A stretch of DNA of 64,000 nt from CAZTQN01 sp964615765 (GTDB lineage: Bacteria > Planctomycetota > Phycisphaerae > Phycisphaerales > UBA1924). The position numbers and the translations under genes are program-made. The stretch is from positions 1-64,000 of the forward strand of contig CAZTQN010000009.1 in assembly GCA_964615765.1 (NCBI GenBank). Reading direction: 5' to 3'. Positions 51,438-60,402 of this stretch are shown piece by piece (the first letter of the stretch is position 1; every line of letters starts with the position of its first letter). The notes beneath the pieces were generated by a model, which did not search any database, was not told the origin of the DNA, and saw only the letters and a list, made by a program, of their open reading frames with translations.

Positions 51438-53300
51438 TCAGCACCCGCCCGCGAACCACGCCGACAGGAAGTCGAAGATCGACTGCGTCGTCGGCGTGCC
51501 CGCGCCGTTGTTGGTCATGTCGGCGTTGGGCGAGCCGGCGAACCACCCGGCCAGGAAGTCGAAGATGTCCTGCACCGTGATCCCGGCGGACTTGTTGTAA
51601 TCCGCCTTGCAGCACGGCGAGATCGTGCTCGAAGTGCACGCCGCGGTGTTGCCCGACAGGAACGCGCTGTTCGCGCCGGTGCACGCCGTCGACGCGACGC
51701 CCGCGGCGCACGTCGACCCGCGGCAGCACACGCCCAGGGCCGGGCCGCACGGCGACGGCGTGCACGTCGTCAACGGACCCTGGAACACCCCGCCGAACAG
51801 CACGCACGTCGCCTGGTCAACGCTCGCGCACCCGCCCGCGGCGGTGCAGCAGGCGCCCGCGGGCTGCGGGCAGTTCACGCTCGAGCACGAGGTACCCACG
51901 CCCTGGAACGTCCCGCTCTGGGCCTGGCACTGGGCCGCGGAAAGATTGGCAAGGCACGATCCGATGGGCAGGCAGCAGGCCCCGAGGGGGCACGTCCCGC
52001 CGGCGCCGCACGTCGAGCCAGCGCCGAGGAAGTTGCCGCCCAAGGTGGTGCAGTTGGCCTGGGTGATGCCCGCGGCGCAGGCGGTGCCGTTGCAGCACGC
52101 CCCGGTGGGCTGCGGGCAGTTGGCCGAGGCGCACACCGAGCCGCCGCCGCGGAAGATGAACCCGCTGCCGGTGCACAGGTTGGCGGCGCGGATCTCGCAG
52201 GCCCCGCTGGGCAGGCAGCACGCGCCCGTCGGCTGGGGGCAGGGGTTGGGGGAGCAGGCGGAGTTGTCGCCCTGATACGTGCCGACGCACTGGGCCTGGC
52301 TGGTGACGGAGCACGCGCCGGTGGAGGCGTTGCAGCACGCGCCCGTCGCCGGCGGGGCGCACTGCACGGGCGTGAAGGTCACCTGCTGCAGCACGTCGCG
52401 CGACGGACGGAAAAGCCCAAGGCCGCTGAACCGCGTGAACCCGGGCGGGGCGAAGAACGGCGAGCCGCAGTCGATCGCGAACAGCATGTTCCGCGATGAG
52501 AAGTTCAGCGCGCCCGTGTTGTTCGCCTCGGTGGTCAGGAAGATGTTGCTGCACGGCGGCTCTTCGCCGCCGATCAGCGCGCACGGCGTCGGGTTCGGCT
52601 GGTTCATGCGCGTGATCCGCACGAACACGGTGAACTGGTTGGTCCCGCTGACGTTGTTCACGAAGATGCGGTCGGCCGGGTCCGACTGCGGATCGACGCT
52701 GAACTGCAGCCGCCCGACCGACGCCTGCGCGCCCGTCGTCGTGCTGCACACCGGGACGCGCTGCAGGGTCATGTCGGCGGGCAGACCCGTCGAGCCCGGG
52801 TCGGGGTCGCTCGAGATGGTGAACACCAGCGTGCCGGTCTCGCCGGGAACGCCGTCATAGACCTCGATCGTGTACCCGCACGAGATGGTGTTGTCCGTCC
52901 CCGACACGCCGGCGACGGTCGCGAAGATCTGCTCGATCTGGTTGATCTCGAGCGGGAACGACGTCGCGGGGGCGGAGTACACGACCCCGAAGCCCTCGCT
53001 CTGCCGCATGCCGAGCTGGATGGTGATCTCCGACCCGACGTCAAGCCCGTTGAAGTTGGCGGCGACCGAGTCGGTCGTGGGCGGGCAGCCCACGCCGCGA
53101 TCCACGCGCGGCGCCGTCGGGCGCCCGGGCGTCAGCACCGTCATCGCCTGCCCCGGCCCGCGATAAGTCACGGCGGTCGTCGAGACCGTCGTCACGCGCG
53201 CCGTCGGCTCGATCGGTTCGGGCGCGGCGGCCGCCGGCAGGCTCATCGCCCCCGCGGTGCACAGGCCGACACAGGCGAGCGTGCGGATCGATCGGGCCAT
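51438..53300 (-). CDS. secreted Cys-rich protein with dockerin-like C-terminal tail
   Basis: 620 residues. Signal peptide about 1-26. A beta-rich N-terminal half (about 30-290) is followed by at least six Cys-rich repeats of about 35 residues, each with GACC, a central C and a second CxxxxC, for example TGACCLPSGACEIRAANLC. The tail has DYNKSAGITVQDIFDFLAGWF and a second copy QSIFDFLSAWFAG. The tail is the same module as at 22.2 and 53.6 kb. Extracellular or surface protein; the function of the repeats is unknown. GAGGAG precedes the ATG. Confidence 0.87.
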   Translation of the reverse strand: MARSIRTLACVGLCTAGAMSLPAAAAPEPIEPTARVTTVSTTAVTYRGPGQAMTVLTPGRPTAPRVDRGVGCPPTTDSVAANFNGLDVGSEITIQLGMRQSEGFGVVYSAPATSFPLEINQIEQIFATVAGVSGTDNTISCGYTIEVYDGVPGETGTLVFTISSDPDPGSTGLPADMTLQRVPVCSTTTGAQASVGRLQFSVDPQSDPADRIFVNNVSGTNQFTVFVRITRMNQPNPTPCALIGGEEPPCSNIFLTTEANNTGALNFSSRNMLFAIDCGSPFFAPPGFTRFSGLGLFRPSRDVLQQVTFTPVQCAPPATGACCNASTGACSVTSQAQCVGTYQGDNSACSPNPCPQPTGACCLPSGACEIRAANLCTGSGFIFRGGGSVCASANCPQPTGACCNGTACAAGITQANCTTLGGNFLGAGSTCGAGGTCPLGACCLPIGSCLANLSAAQCQAQSGTFQGVGTSCSSVNCPQPAGACCTAAGGCASVDQATCVLFGGVFQGPLTTCTPSPCGPALGVCCRGSTCAAGVASTACTGANSAFLSGNTAACTSSTISPCCKADYNKSAGITVQDIFDFLAGWFAGSPNADMTNNGAGTPTTQSIFDFLSAWFAGGC

Positions 53301-53538
53301 CGGCGAATCTCCTCGTGGTGCGACTGGTGATGCGACGGATGAGGCGGCCGGCGAGCGGGCGGAAGCGGACAAACGAGCAACGACCGGCAAACCGGAATCG
53401 GCCCGCCTGTCCGGTGTCCATACGCGGGCGGGCGGGCCCCGGCTTCACCCGAGGCGGTCGCACCACCCTCCCCGCCGCCGGATCGCCGGAGCGGGTGCCA
53501 ACGGGGCGAGCGCGGGGTCGTTCGGAGCGGTCGGGGGA

Positions 53539-53567
53539 GAAAGGAAAGCCCCGCCTTCCGGCGGGGC
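53539..53567 (-). terminator. rho-independent terminator of the 1164-residue gene
   Basis: An 8-bp stem GCCCCGCC / GGCGGGGC with a TTCC loop; on the minus strand it is followed by TTTCCTTTCTC. It lies 45 bp beyond the stop of the gene upstream. Confidence 0.7.
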
Positions 53568-53611
53568 TTCTGAGGGTCAAGGGTCAGGCCCGGTCGGGCC
53601 CAGCCGAGGGC

Positions 53612-56600
53612 TTAGCAGCCGCCGGCGAAGTAGGCGCCCAGGAAGTCGAAGATGTCCTGGACGGTGGGGGCGGTGACGCCGTCACCGCTGACGTTGGCGT
53701 TGACGCTGCCGGTGAAGTAGTCGGACAGGAAGTCGAAGATGTCCTGGACGGTGACGCCGCCGGCCTTGTTGTAGTCGGCGAAGCAGCACGGGGCGTTCAG
53801 GATGCCGGAGGCGTTGCAGTCCGCCGCGCCGGCCGTGTAGGAAGCGCCGGCGGTACCGACGGGGGTGCACGCGGCCTGGAGGACGATGGCGCAGCGAGCG
53901 CCGATGCAGCAGCGGCCGGTGGCCGGAGCGTCGGGCAGGGTGATGGAGTAGTTGGTCACACCGCCGCCTTCGGAGGTGCCCCAGTCACCGATGACCAGGT
54001 AGTAGGTCACGCCGGCCGTCAGGGCCGAGGAGCCGCTGTCGGGCGTGGCGAGGTCGAAGGGCTCGGGCTCATCCCAGCAGGCGACTTCGGTCAGCGCGCC
54101 GCAGGAGCCGGAGTAGAGCACGGCGATGCCGTCGTAGGTCGTCGGGTCGATGGACCCGGCGAGGGTGCCGTTGGCGGCGGGGGTGAAGGTGTACCAGACC
54201 GAGTTGGCGATACCCAGAGCCGTGCTCAGGTTGCAGGGGCTCAGGGGCTCGATGTTCTCGTTGTTGGCGATGTCGTTGTTGACGGTGCCGGTGTTGGCGC
54301 CGGCGTTGAGGGTGACGGCCGCGGCGCAGGTGTCGTTGGCCGGGGGCGGGGGCTGCGGGCACGGGTTCGGCGTGCACACGGCGCCAGCCGTCCACACGTT
54401 CGGAGTCGCGCACTGAGCCTCAACGCGCACGAGGCACGAGCCGTCGACCGGGTTGCAGCAGGAGCCGCTGGCCGGGCACGGGCTGGGCGTGCAGGTGGTG
54501 TTGTCACCCTGGTAGGTCGCGCCGCTGGGGCAGCCGGCCGAAGCCAGCACGATGGTGCAGGCGCCGGTCAGGTCATTGCAGCAAGCGCCGGCGATGACGG
54601 TGGAGATGTTGAGGACGTAGCCGCCGCCCGCGGGAGTAGCCCCGAAGGAGGACAGCAGGACCTTGACGTTCTGGCCGCTGGTCAGATTGACCTGCAGGAC
54701 CGACAGGTTGCCGGTGCCGGCGTCGTCATCGCAGGCCAGCGAAGTGCCGCCGCAGACGTCGAACACCGAGAGGACGGTGTCGCTCTGAGCGCTGCCTTCG
54801 GTATCGAACTGGTAGGTGCCGGCCGCCGGGGCGGTGAAGTCGAACCAGACGCCCTTGCCGGAGGAAGACTGGCAGGTGTGGGGTTCGCCCGACGCGGTGG
54901 TCGCGGCGGAGTTGTTGCCGGTCGCGGCGGCCGCGCCAACGGTCACGGTCTGAGCCGTGTTGCAGTTGTCATTGGCCGGGGGAGCGGGGCAGATGTTGGG
55001 GGTGCAGGTCGTGCCGGCGCCCTGAGCGATGCTCGGGGTGGTGCACGAAGCCGGGGGCACGAAGGTGCAGGTGCCGTCCGGAGCGCAGCAGGCCTGCGGG
55101 GGAACCGGGCAGGGGTTCGGCGAGCAGGACGCCTGGCCCTGGAACGATTCGTTGGCGCCGTTGCAGGTGGGCTGGCTGGACAGGCGGCAGGTACCGGTGG
55201 CCGAGTTGCAGCACGTGCCGAAGGGGTCGGTCGTGATCTGCAGGTCAAAGGGACCGCCGGCCGTCGGAGAGGTGCTCCAGTTGGCGACGCGGACGAGGTA
55301 GGTGGTGCCGCCGACGAGGGCGACGTTGGACAGCGCGGACGGGCCGGCGGTGCCGGAGCAGCCGTCGTCGTTGCAGTTAGGGGTCGAGGTAATCAGCGTC
55401 GCTGCGGTCGTCGGGCAGACGTTGGTGTGGATCGAAAGGACGGTGTCGAGCGTGCCCGAGGTAGTGTTGCAGAGCGTGAAGGTGTAGTTGCCGTCATTGA
55501 CCGGGGTGAAGGAGAAGAAGAAGTCCTTGTTGCCGTTGCGGCTCAGAGCGCAGCCGCTGGGAAGCGTCGTGCCCGGCTCGGTCGTGGCCGCCAGGGTCGT
55601 GCCGAGGTTGCTTCCGATCGACGCGATCACCGGGCTGGCGCACAGGTCGCCCGCGATCGGCGCCGGGCAGGGGTTCGGCGAGCAGGACGTGTTCGCGCCC
55701 TGGAACACCGACTCACCCGTGCAGGCCGTCTGCGCGACGACCGTGCAGGAGCCCGCGAAGCAGCAGGCGCCGGTGATCGGCGGGGCGACGGTGATCGTGA
55801 ACGCGCCGTGCTGGGGCAGCAGGGTGGCCGGGCCGACGGCGGCGACGCGGATCAGCTGGGGCGTGCCGACCACGCCGGTGAAGGTGAGCTGCGAGCCGTG
55901 CAGCGAGCAGCCAGCGGGGATGGTGTCGTCGTTGCAGACGCTCGACGCGGTGGTCGGGCTGGTGTGCGTGGACAGGACGGTGTCGAACTGCCCGCAGACG
56001 GTGACGGTGTGGGTCCCGGCGACCGTGGGGGTGAAGGTGTACCACACGTCGTTGCCCGTCGTGGACGACGAGCCGCAGGTGGCCAGCGTGGTGCTCAGCC
56101 CGGTCGCGGCGCTCAGGTCGCCGGCGGTCGGGGTGTTGGCGGCGAGGGCCTCGGGGGTCGCGCCGTCATCGTTGCCCGGGGCGGTGCCGCCCTGCGGGCC
56201 GACAACGAGAATGCTGTACGGACCGCCGGCGGTGCCGGTGCCGGTGCCGGAGAGGCGGACGGTATAGGTCGTGCTGGCCTGGAGGTTGGCGGCGACAGAG
56301 GAGCGCAGGCCGCAGGAGTCGTCGTTGCAGGCGACCGAGGCGACCGAGCCGGAGCAGGCCGTGCCCTGGTAGATGGCGATCTTGTTGTCGAAGCCGGTGT
56401 TGGTGCAGGTGCTGACGGTGTAGATGCCGGCCGCGCCCGTGGTGAACGTGTGCCAGACGGTGCGGTTGGAGGCGCCGAAGAACGTCGCGCTGCAGCCGTT
56501 GGCCGTGCTGGTGTTGGTCGGGCCGTCGGCGGTCGCGACGGTCGAGTCACCCGAGAACGGCGTGCCGAGCGTCAGCGCGATGGCGTTGGCGCACGCATCG

Positions 56601-57106
56601 TTGGCCGGGGGGATGGCCAGACTGAATGTCGTGTTCCAGTTCCCAGTCGGGGTCCCCGTGGCGAACCAGTAGGAAATCTGGACGAAGTACGTGTTGCCGG
56701 CGATCACGGACGCCGTGCTGGTCTCGGGATCGCTGCAGGCGACGGCGGTGAATGTGCCGTTGCAGTCGTTGGTGGAGTTGGTCCACACCTGGGTCGCGGA
56801 GTCGATCGAATCAACGCCCTGGTTGATCGTCAGAATGCCCGTAGCCGACGGAACGATCCGGTACCAGATGTCGAATCGGGCCGCGGTCGAAGCGGTCGCG
56901 TCGCACGACGGCTGCGGAGCAGCGGTGTCGGTGGCCGTTGAGGCCGCAACGCTCTGCGCGTCGGTGAACGGGAATGTGTTGACGAGCGTCGCCGTCGCGC
57001 ACGTGTCGTTGGCCGGCTGGGCCAACGCTGCGGTACACAGCACAAGGCTGCTACCCAGCGCGGCGCCCACCAGCGCCCGCCGAATTCGGGGGTGAACGGA
57101 TGACAT
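53612..57106 (-). CDS. large secreted multidomain protein with dockerin-like C-terminal tail
   Basis: 1164 residues. Signal peptide about 1-30 (AALAQP cleavage). At least seven PPC-like beta-sandwich units begin PANDxCxxA and contain VWYTFTP or FDIWYRIVPS; between them are Cys-rich CCN/CC...C units. Tail: CCFADYNKAGGVTVQDIFDF and a second TAPTVQDIFDFLGAYFAGGC, each an EF-hand-like calcium candidate. A surface-displayed protein; the PPC-type domains occur in secreted proteases and other exported proteins, but no catalytic motif is seen. ATG 57106 follows AGGAAGAGG. Confidence 0.87.
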   Translation of the reverse strand: MSSVHPRIRRALVGAALGSSLVLCTAALAQPANDTCATATLVNTFPFTDAQSVAASTATDTAAPQPSCDATASTAARFDIWYRIVPSATGILTINQGVDSIDSATQVWTNSTNDCNGTFTAVACSDPETSTASVIAGNTYFVQISYWFATGTPTGNWNTTFSLAIPPANDACANAIALTLGTPFSGDSTVATADGPTNTSTANGCSATFFGASNRTVWHTFTTGAAGIYTVSTCTNTGFDNKIAIYQGTACSGSVASVACNDDSCGLRSSVAANLQASTTYTVRLSGTGTGTAGGPYSILVVGPQGGTAPGNDDGATPEALAANTPTAGDLSAATGLSTTLATCGSSSTTGNDVWYTFTPTVAGTHTVTVCGQFDTVLSTHTSPTTASSVCNDDTIPAGCSLHGSQLTFTGVVGTPQLIRVAAVGPATLLPQHGAFTITVAPPITGACCFAGSCTVVAQTACTGESVFQGANTSCSPNPCPAPIAGDLCASPVIASIGSNLGTTLAATTEPGTTLPSGCALSRNGNKDFFFSFTPVNDGNYTFTLCNTTSGTLDTVLSIHTNVCPTTAATLITSTPNCNDDGCSGTAGPSALSNVALVGGTTYLVRVANWSTSPTAGGPFDLQITTDPFGTCCNSATGTCRLSSQPTCNGANESFQGQASCSPNPCPVPPQACCAPDGTCTFVPPASCTTPSIAQGAGTTCTPNICPAPPANDNCNTAQTVTVGAAAATGNNSAATTASGEPHTCQSSSGKGVWFDFTAPAAGTYQFDTEGSAQSDTVLSVFDVCGGTSLACDDDAGTGNLSVLQVNLTSGQNVKVLLSSFGATPAGGGYVLNISTVIAGACCNDLTGACTIVLASAGCPSGATYQGDNTTCTPSPCPASGSCCNPVDGSCLVRVEAQCATPNVWTAGAVCTPNPCPQPPPPANDTCAAAVTLNAGANTGTVNNDIANNENIEPLSPCNLSTALGIANSVWYTFTPAANGTLAGSIDPTTYDGIAVLYSGSCGALTEVACWDEPEPFDLATPDSGSSALTAGVTYYLVIGDWGTSEGGGVTNYSITLPDAPATGRCCIGARCAIVLQAACTPVGTAGASYTAGAADCNASGILNAPCCFADYNKAGGVTVQDIFDFLSDYFTGSVNANVSGDGVTAPTVQDIFDFLGAYFAGGC

Positions 57107-57439
57107 GAGGTCCTCTTCCTGTATGAACATTGAGCCAACAGAGTCCGGCTTCTCGCGCGCGGCACCGAGCCGCCCACCGGCACCCCCTACTTCTAGCCGA
57201 AAACTCCCCCACTCGCAAGTAAAATCCGCGCCGGTCACGTGATCGACGCCGGCTTGTATCGGCACGCAAATACCGCTGCCTGAACGAGTTACACGAAAGG
57301 ACCCGAGGGATAACACCGGATGGCCCGGTACACAAATCCCGGCTTTCCTTGGCGCGTTCTGAACGTTCTGTTTGGAGCGGGTATTCCCCGCACCCACCAC
57401 GGTTCCGCCCGCGGTTGAGTTCTTCCGAAGGGCGGTTTG
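57107..57439. other. 333-bp spacer upstream of the large secreted gene
   Basis: Must carry the promoter of the minus-strand gene at 53612-57106. AT-richer stretches are at 57200-57240. No gene, RNA or certain promoter could be identified. Confidence 0.5.
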
Positions 57440-59068
57440 TTATCGCACCTCGGACGTCCGCGGGTTATGCCACTGGCGGCCGTCGCGGGCGAGCAGCGCG
57501 TCGGCGCCGGTCGGGCCCCAGGAACCGGGGTCGTATTCCTCGATGTTGTCGCGGAGCAGGCGGCTTTCCAGGAACGGCTCGACCATGCGCCAGGAGGATT
57601 CGACCTCGTCGCGGTGCTTGTAGAGGGTGCGGTCGCCGCGGATGGCGTCGAGGATGAGCGGGCCGTAGGCCTCGATTGGCTCGCCGCCGAGGGTCTTGAG
57701 GTAGTCCATGTCGAGCTTGGTGGAGGCAATCTGGAACGCCGAGCCGCCGCCGGCCGCACCGCCGGGGACTTTGGCGTCGATGCGGAGGCTGATGCCCTCG
57801 GAGGGGGCGATGTTAATGATGATGCGGTTGTTGGGGCGGCGGGCGTGGTCGGGGCCCAGGCCGTTGTCGAAGGCGCGGAAGGTGTTGGTGGGCGGCTTGC
57901 GGAAGGTGATGACGATCTCCGTGAGTTTGGAGGCCATCTTCTTGCCGGAGCGGAGGTAGAACGGCACGCCGTTCCAGCGCCAGTTGTCGAAGCCGACCTT
58001 GATGGCGGCGAAGGTCTCGGTCCGCCGGTCGGGCTGGACGCCGTCTTCCTTCACGTACGCCGGCTCGCCGGCGGGGCCAGGGCCGTAGCGCCCGAAGACG
58101 GCGTGGGTGTGCGCGAGGTCGACCGGGACGATGGTGGCGGTATTGAAGAGCTTGATCTTCTCACGCATGATCGCCGCGGCGTCGAAGACGCTGGGCGGCT
58201 CGATCGCGACCAGCGCGAGCACCTGCAGCAGGTGCGACTGCACCATGTCGCGGAGCGCCCCGCCGGCAGAAGTGTCGTAGTAGTTGCCGGCGCGGGTGCC
58301 AACGCCGACGGTCTCGGCGGCCGTCACCTGCACATGGTCGACGCAGGAGCGGTTCCAGATAGGCTCGAAGATGCTGTTGGCAAACCGCATCACCAGGATG
58401 TTCTGGACCAGTTCCTTCCCGAGGTAGTGGTCGATGCGGAAGATCTGCTCTTCCTCGAAGACGCGCCCGAGGGCGCGGTTCAGCGACGCCGCGCTGGCCA
58501 GGTCGGTCCCGAAGGGTTTCTCGATGATGATGCGCTGCCAGGGGGAGCTCTCGGGCTTCAAGGAGCACCACCGCTTGCCCTCGGTGATGAGCCCGCTGGC
58601 GCCGACGGCGGCGATGATCGGCTCGTACAGGTTGGGCGAGACGGAGAGGTAAAACAGCACGTTCGGCGCACCGTCGATCTTGCCGATCGCGGCCCGACGG
58701 GACAGGTCCATGATGCGCTGGGCGATGGGGCTCTCCGGCCGCATCTCCGCGGCGTCGCCGGGCTGGTACCAGACGTTCTGCGCGAACTCGCGCCAGGCCG
58801 CGTCATCGAACTTGCCGGCGAATTTCTTCACACTGGGCAGGAGCTTGTCGCGGAAGGCGTCGTCGGTCATCGGCGTGCGCGAGACGCCCATGATCTGCGT
58901 CCCACGCGGGAGCACGCCCTGGCGGTAGAGGTCGTACAGCGACGGGATGAGCTTGCGGTGCGTCAGGTCGCCCGAGGCGCCGAAGATGACGATCACGCAC
59001 GGCTCGGCGAGCTGGGCTCCCGGGTGCGCGGCGGGAGACGTCGGCGTCGGAGTAGCGGGCTTGCTCAT
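57440..59068 (-). CDS. zwf: glucose-6-phosphate 1-dehydrogenase
   Basis: 542 residues. First step of the pentose-phosphate pathway, reducing NADP. Nucleotide-binding GASGDLTHRK at 30-39, EKPFG at 184-188, substrate site RIDHYLGKE at 212-220, then YDTSAGGALRDMVQSHLLQ. Start ATG 59068 with a Pro/Thr-rich first 18 residues. Divergent from the ThiD2-ThiE gene (84 bp). Confidence 0.95.
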   Translation of the reverse strand: MSKPATPTPTSPAAHPGAQLAEPCVIVIFGASGDLTHRKLIPSLYDLYRQGVLPRGTQIMGVSRTPMTDDAFRDKLLPSVKKFAGKFDDAAWREFAQNVWYQPGDAAEMRPESPIAQRIMDLSRRAAIGKIDGAPNVLFYLSVSPNLYEPIIAAVGASGLITEGKRWCSLKPESSPWQRIIIEKPFGTDLASAASLNRALGRVFEEEQIFRIDHYLGKELVQNILVMRFANSIFEPIWNRSCVDHVQVTAAETVGVGTRAGNYYDTSAGGALRDMVQSHLLQVLALVAIEPPSVFDAAAIMREKIKLFNTATIVPVDLAHTHAVFGRYGPGPAGEPAYVKEDGVQPDRRTETFAAIKVGFDNWRWNGVPFYLRSGKKMASKLTEIVITFRKPPTNTFRAFDNGLGPDHARRPNNRIIINIAPSEGISLRIDAKVPGGAAGGGSAFQIASTKLDMDYLKTLGGEPIEAYGPLILDAIRGDRTLYKHRDEVESSWRMVEPFLESRLLRDNIEEYDPGSWGPTGADALLARDGRQWHNPRTSEVR

Positions 59069-59152
59069 GGCGGCATGGTAACGGGAGACGGCGGGCTCGG
59101 TGGAGGCGTGCCGGTCGGCGTCGACGCGGCGCTCACCCGGTACGATGCCAGC

Positions 59153-60217
59153 GTGCCCGCGGCGCTACGGATCATCGACGCCAATCTCAACCGGACACGC
59201 GAAGCCCTGCGTGTTTTGGAGGATCTGGCGCGCCTGGACCTGGGCGACGCGGTCCTGTCGCGCGATCTGAAATCCGCGCGGCATGCGCTCCGCGACGCGC
59301 AGGCCGCCGCCGGGCTCGACCCGCGCTCGCTCGTGCTCGACCGCGACACGCCGGGCGATGTCGGCACGCGGATCGACACCGCTCAGGAACATCAGCGGGG
59401 CAACGCGGCGGAGGTCGCGATCGCCGCGGGCAAACGGGCCGGCGAAGGCCTGCGCGTGCTGGAAGAAACCGTCAAGACCTTGCCGGGCCGGTCGGACAAC
59501 GCGGCCGGCGCGTTCAAGGCCCTGCGGTACCGCGTGTACGAACTCGAGAAGCGGGTGCTGGTCCGACTCGGTTCGCCCCGGCGGCGGGCGTGGGGCGTGT
59601 GCGTGCTGCTCAGCGAGCACTTGTGCACGCACCACCCGTGGGAGCGCGTCGCGGAACTCGCCATCGAGGGCGGAGCCGCGGCTGTGCAACTGCGCGAGAA
59701 GGCGATGGACGGGGGAGAACTGCTGCGACGCGCGCGCCGGCTGGTGGAGATCGCGGGCGGGCGAGCCGCGGTGATCGTCAACGATCGGCCGGACGTCGCC
59801 GCGTTGGCGGGGGCCGACGGCGTGCATGTCGGGCAGGGTGATTTGCCCGCGCTGGAAGCACGGCGCATCGTGGGCTTTGACCGGCTGGTGGGCGTGTCGA
59901 CCTCGAACCTGAGCGAAGCGCGCGCCGCGGCGGACGCGGGGGCCGACGTGTGCGGCGTGGGCCCGATGTTCCCGACCACGACCAAGCACAAGCCCGTGCT
60001 GGCGGGCCCGGCGTATCTGCGGGCGTACCTCGCCGACGAGCGGCTGGCGCGGATCCCGCACCTGGCGATCGGGGGGATCACGCCGGAGAACGTCGGCGAA
60101 CTGGTCGCGGCGGGCTGCCGCGGGGTCGCGGTTTCGAGTGTGGTGTGCGGGGCGAGGGAGCCGGGGGCGGTGTGTGCGGCGCTGGCGAGTGGAATAGTCG
60201 TGGGCAGTACCGATTAG
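59153..60217 (+). CDS. thiE: thiamine-phosphate synthase fused to a ThiD2 domain
   Basis: 354 residues from GTG 59153. The first 140 or so match the ThiD2 domain (LRIIDANLNRTREALRVLED and ...LKSARHAL), which is found in front of ThiE in some bacteria and has been proposed as a pyrimidine kinase. The ThiE barrel follows: AAAVQLREKAMDG, VIVNDRPDVAAL, ADGVHVGQGDLP, GVGPMFPTTTKHKP and AIGGITPENV. It joins the pyrimidine and thiazole phosphates to make thiamine phosphate. An earlier ATG at 59075 lies almost at the divergent zwf start and is less likely. Confidence 0.9.
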   Translation: MPAALRIIDANLNRTREALRVLEDLARLDLGDAVLSRDLKSARHALRDAQAAAGLDPRSLVLDRDTPGDVGTRIDTAQEHQRGNAAEVAIAAGKRAGEGLRVLEETVKTLPGRSDNAAGAFKALRYRVYELEKRVLVRLGSPRRRAWGVCVLLSEHLCTHHPWERVAELAIEGGAAAVQLREKAMDGGELLRRARRLVEIAGGRAAVIVNDRPDVAALAGADGVHVGQGDLPALEARRIVGFDRLVGVSTSNLSEARAAADAGADVCGVGPMFPTTTKHKPVLAGPAYLRAYLADERLARIPHLAIGGITPENVGELVAAGCRGVAVSSVVCGAREPGAVCAALASGIVVGSTD

Positions 60218-60402
60218 CCTGAGGAGTCACCCGTAGTGCCCGCTAGATCATCAGAAGGGTAAGCGCCAACAAGCCCAAATTGCTGGCCATGGCGTCCGGC
60301 AATACCGGCTGGAGGCTGGCGTGCTCCTGGAACGCTGATATTGATTCAAGCCTGGGCAAGGAAGTCCCGCCAAGGCTGGCGTCCCAGTGGCTATACTTTG
60401 TC

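Noticed and set aside
53315..56941. A 1208-residue plus-strand open frame over the large secreted gene
   Set aside because: Antisense to a signal-peptide protein with repeated domains; Gly/Ala/Arg-rich and motif-free.
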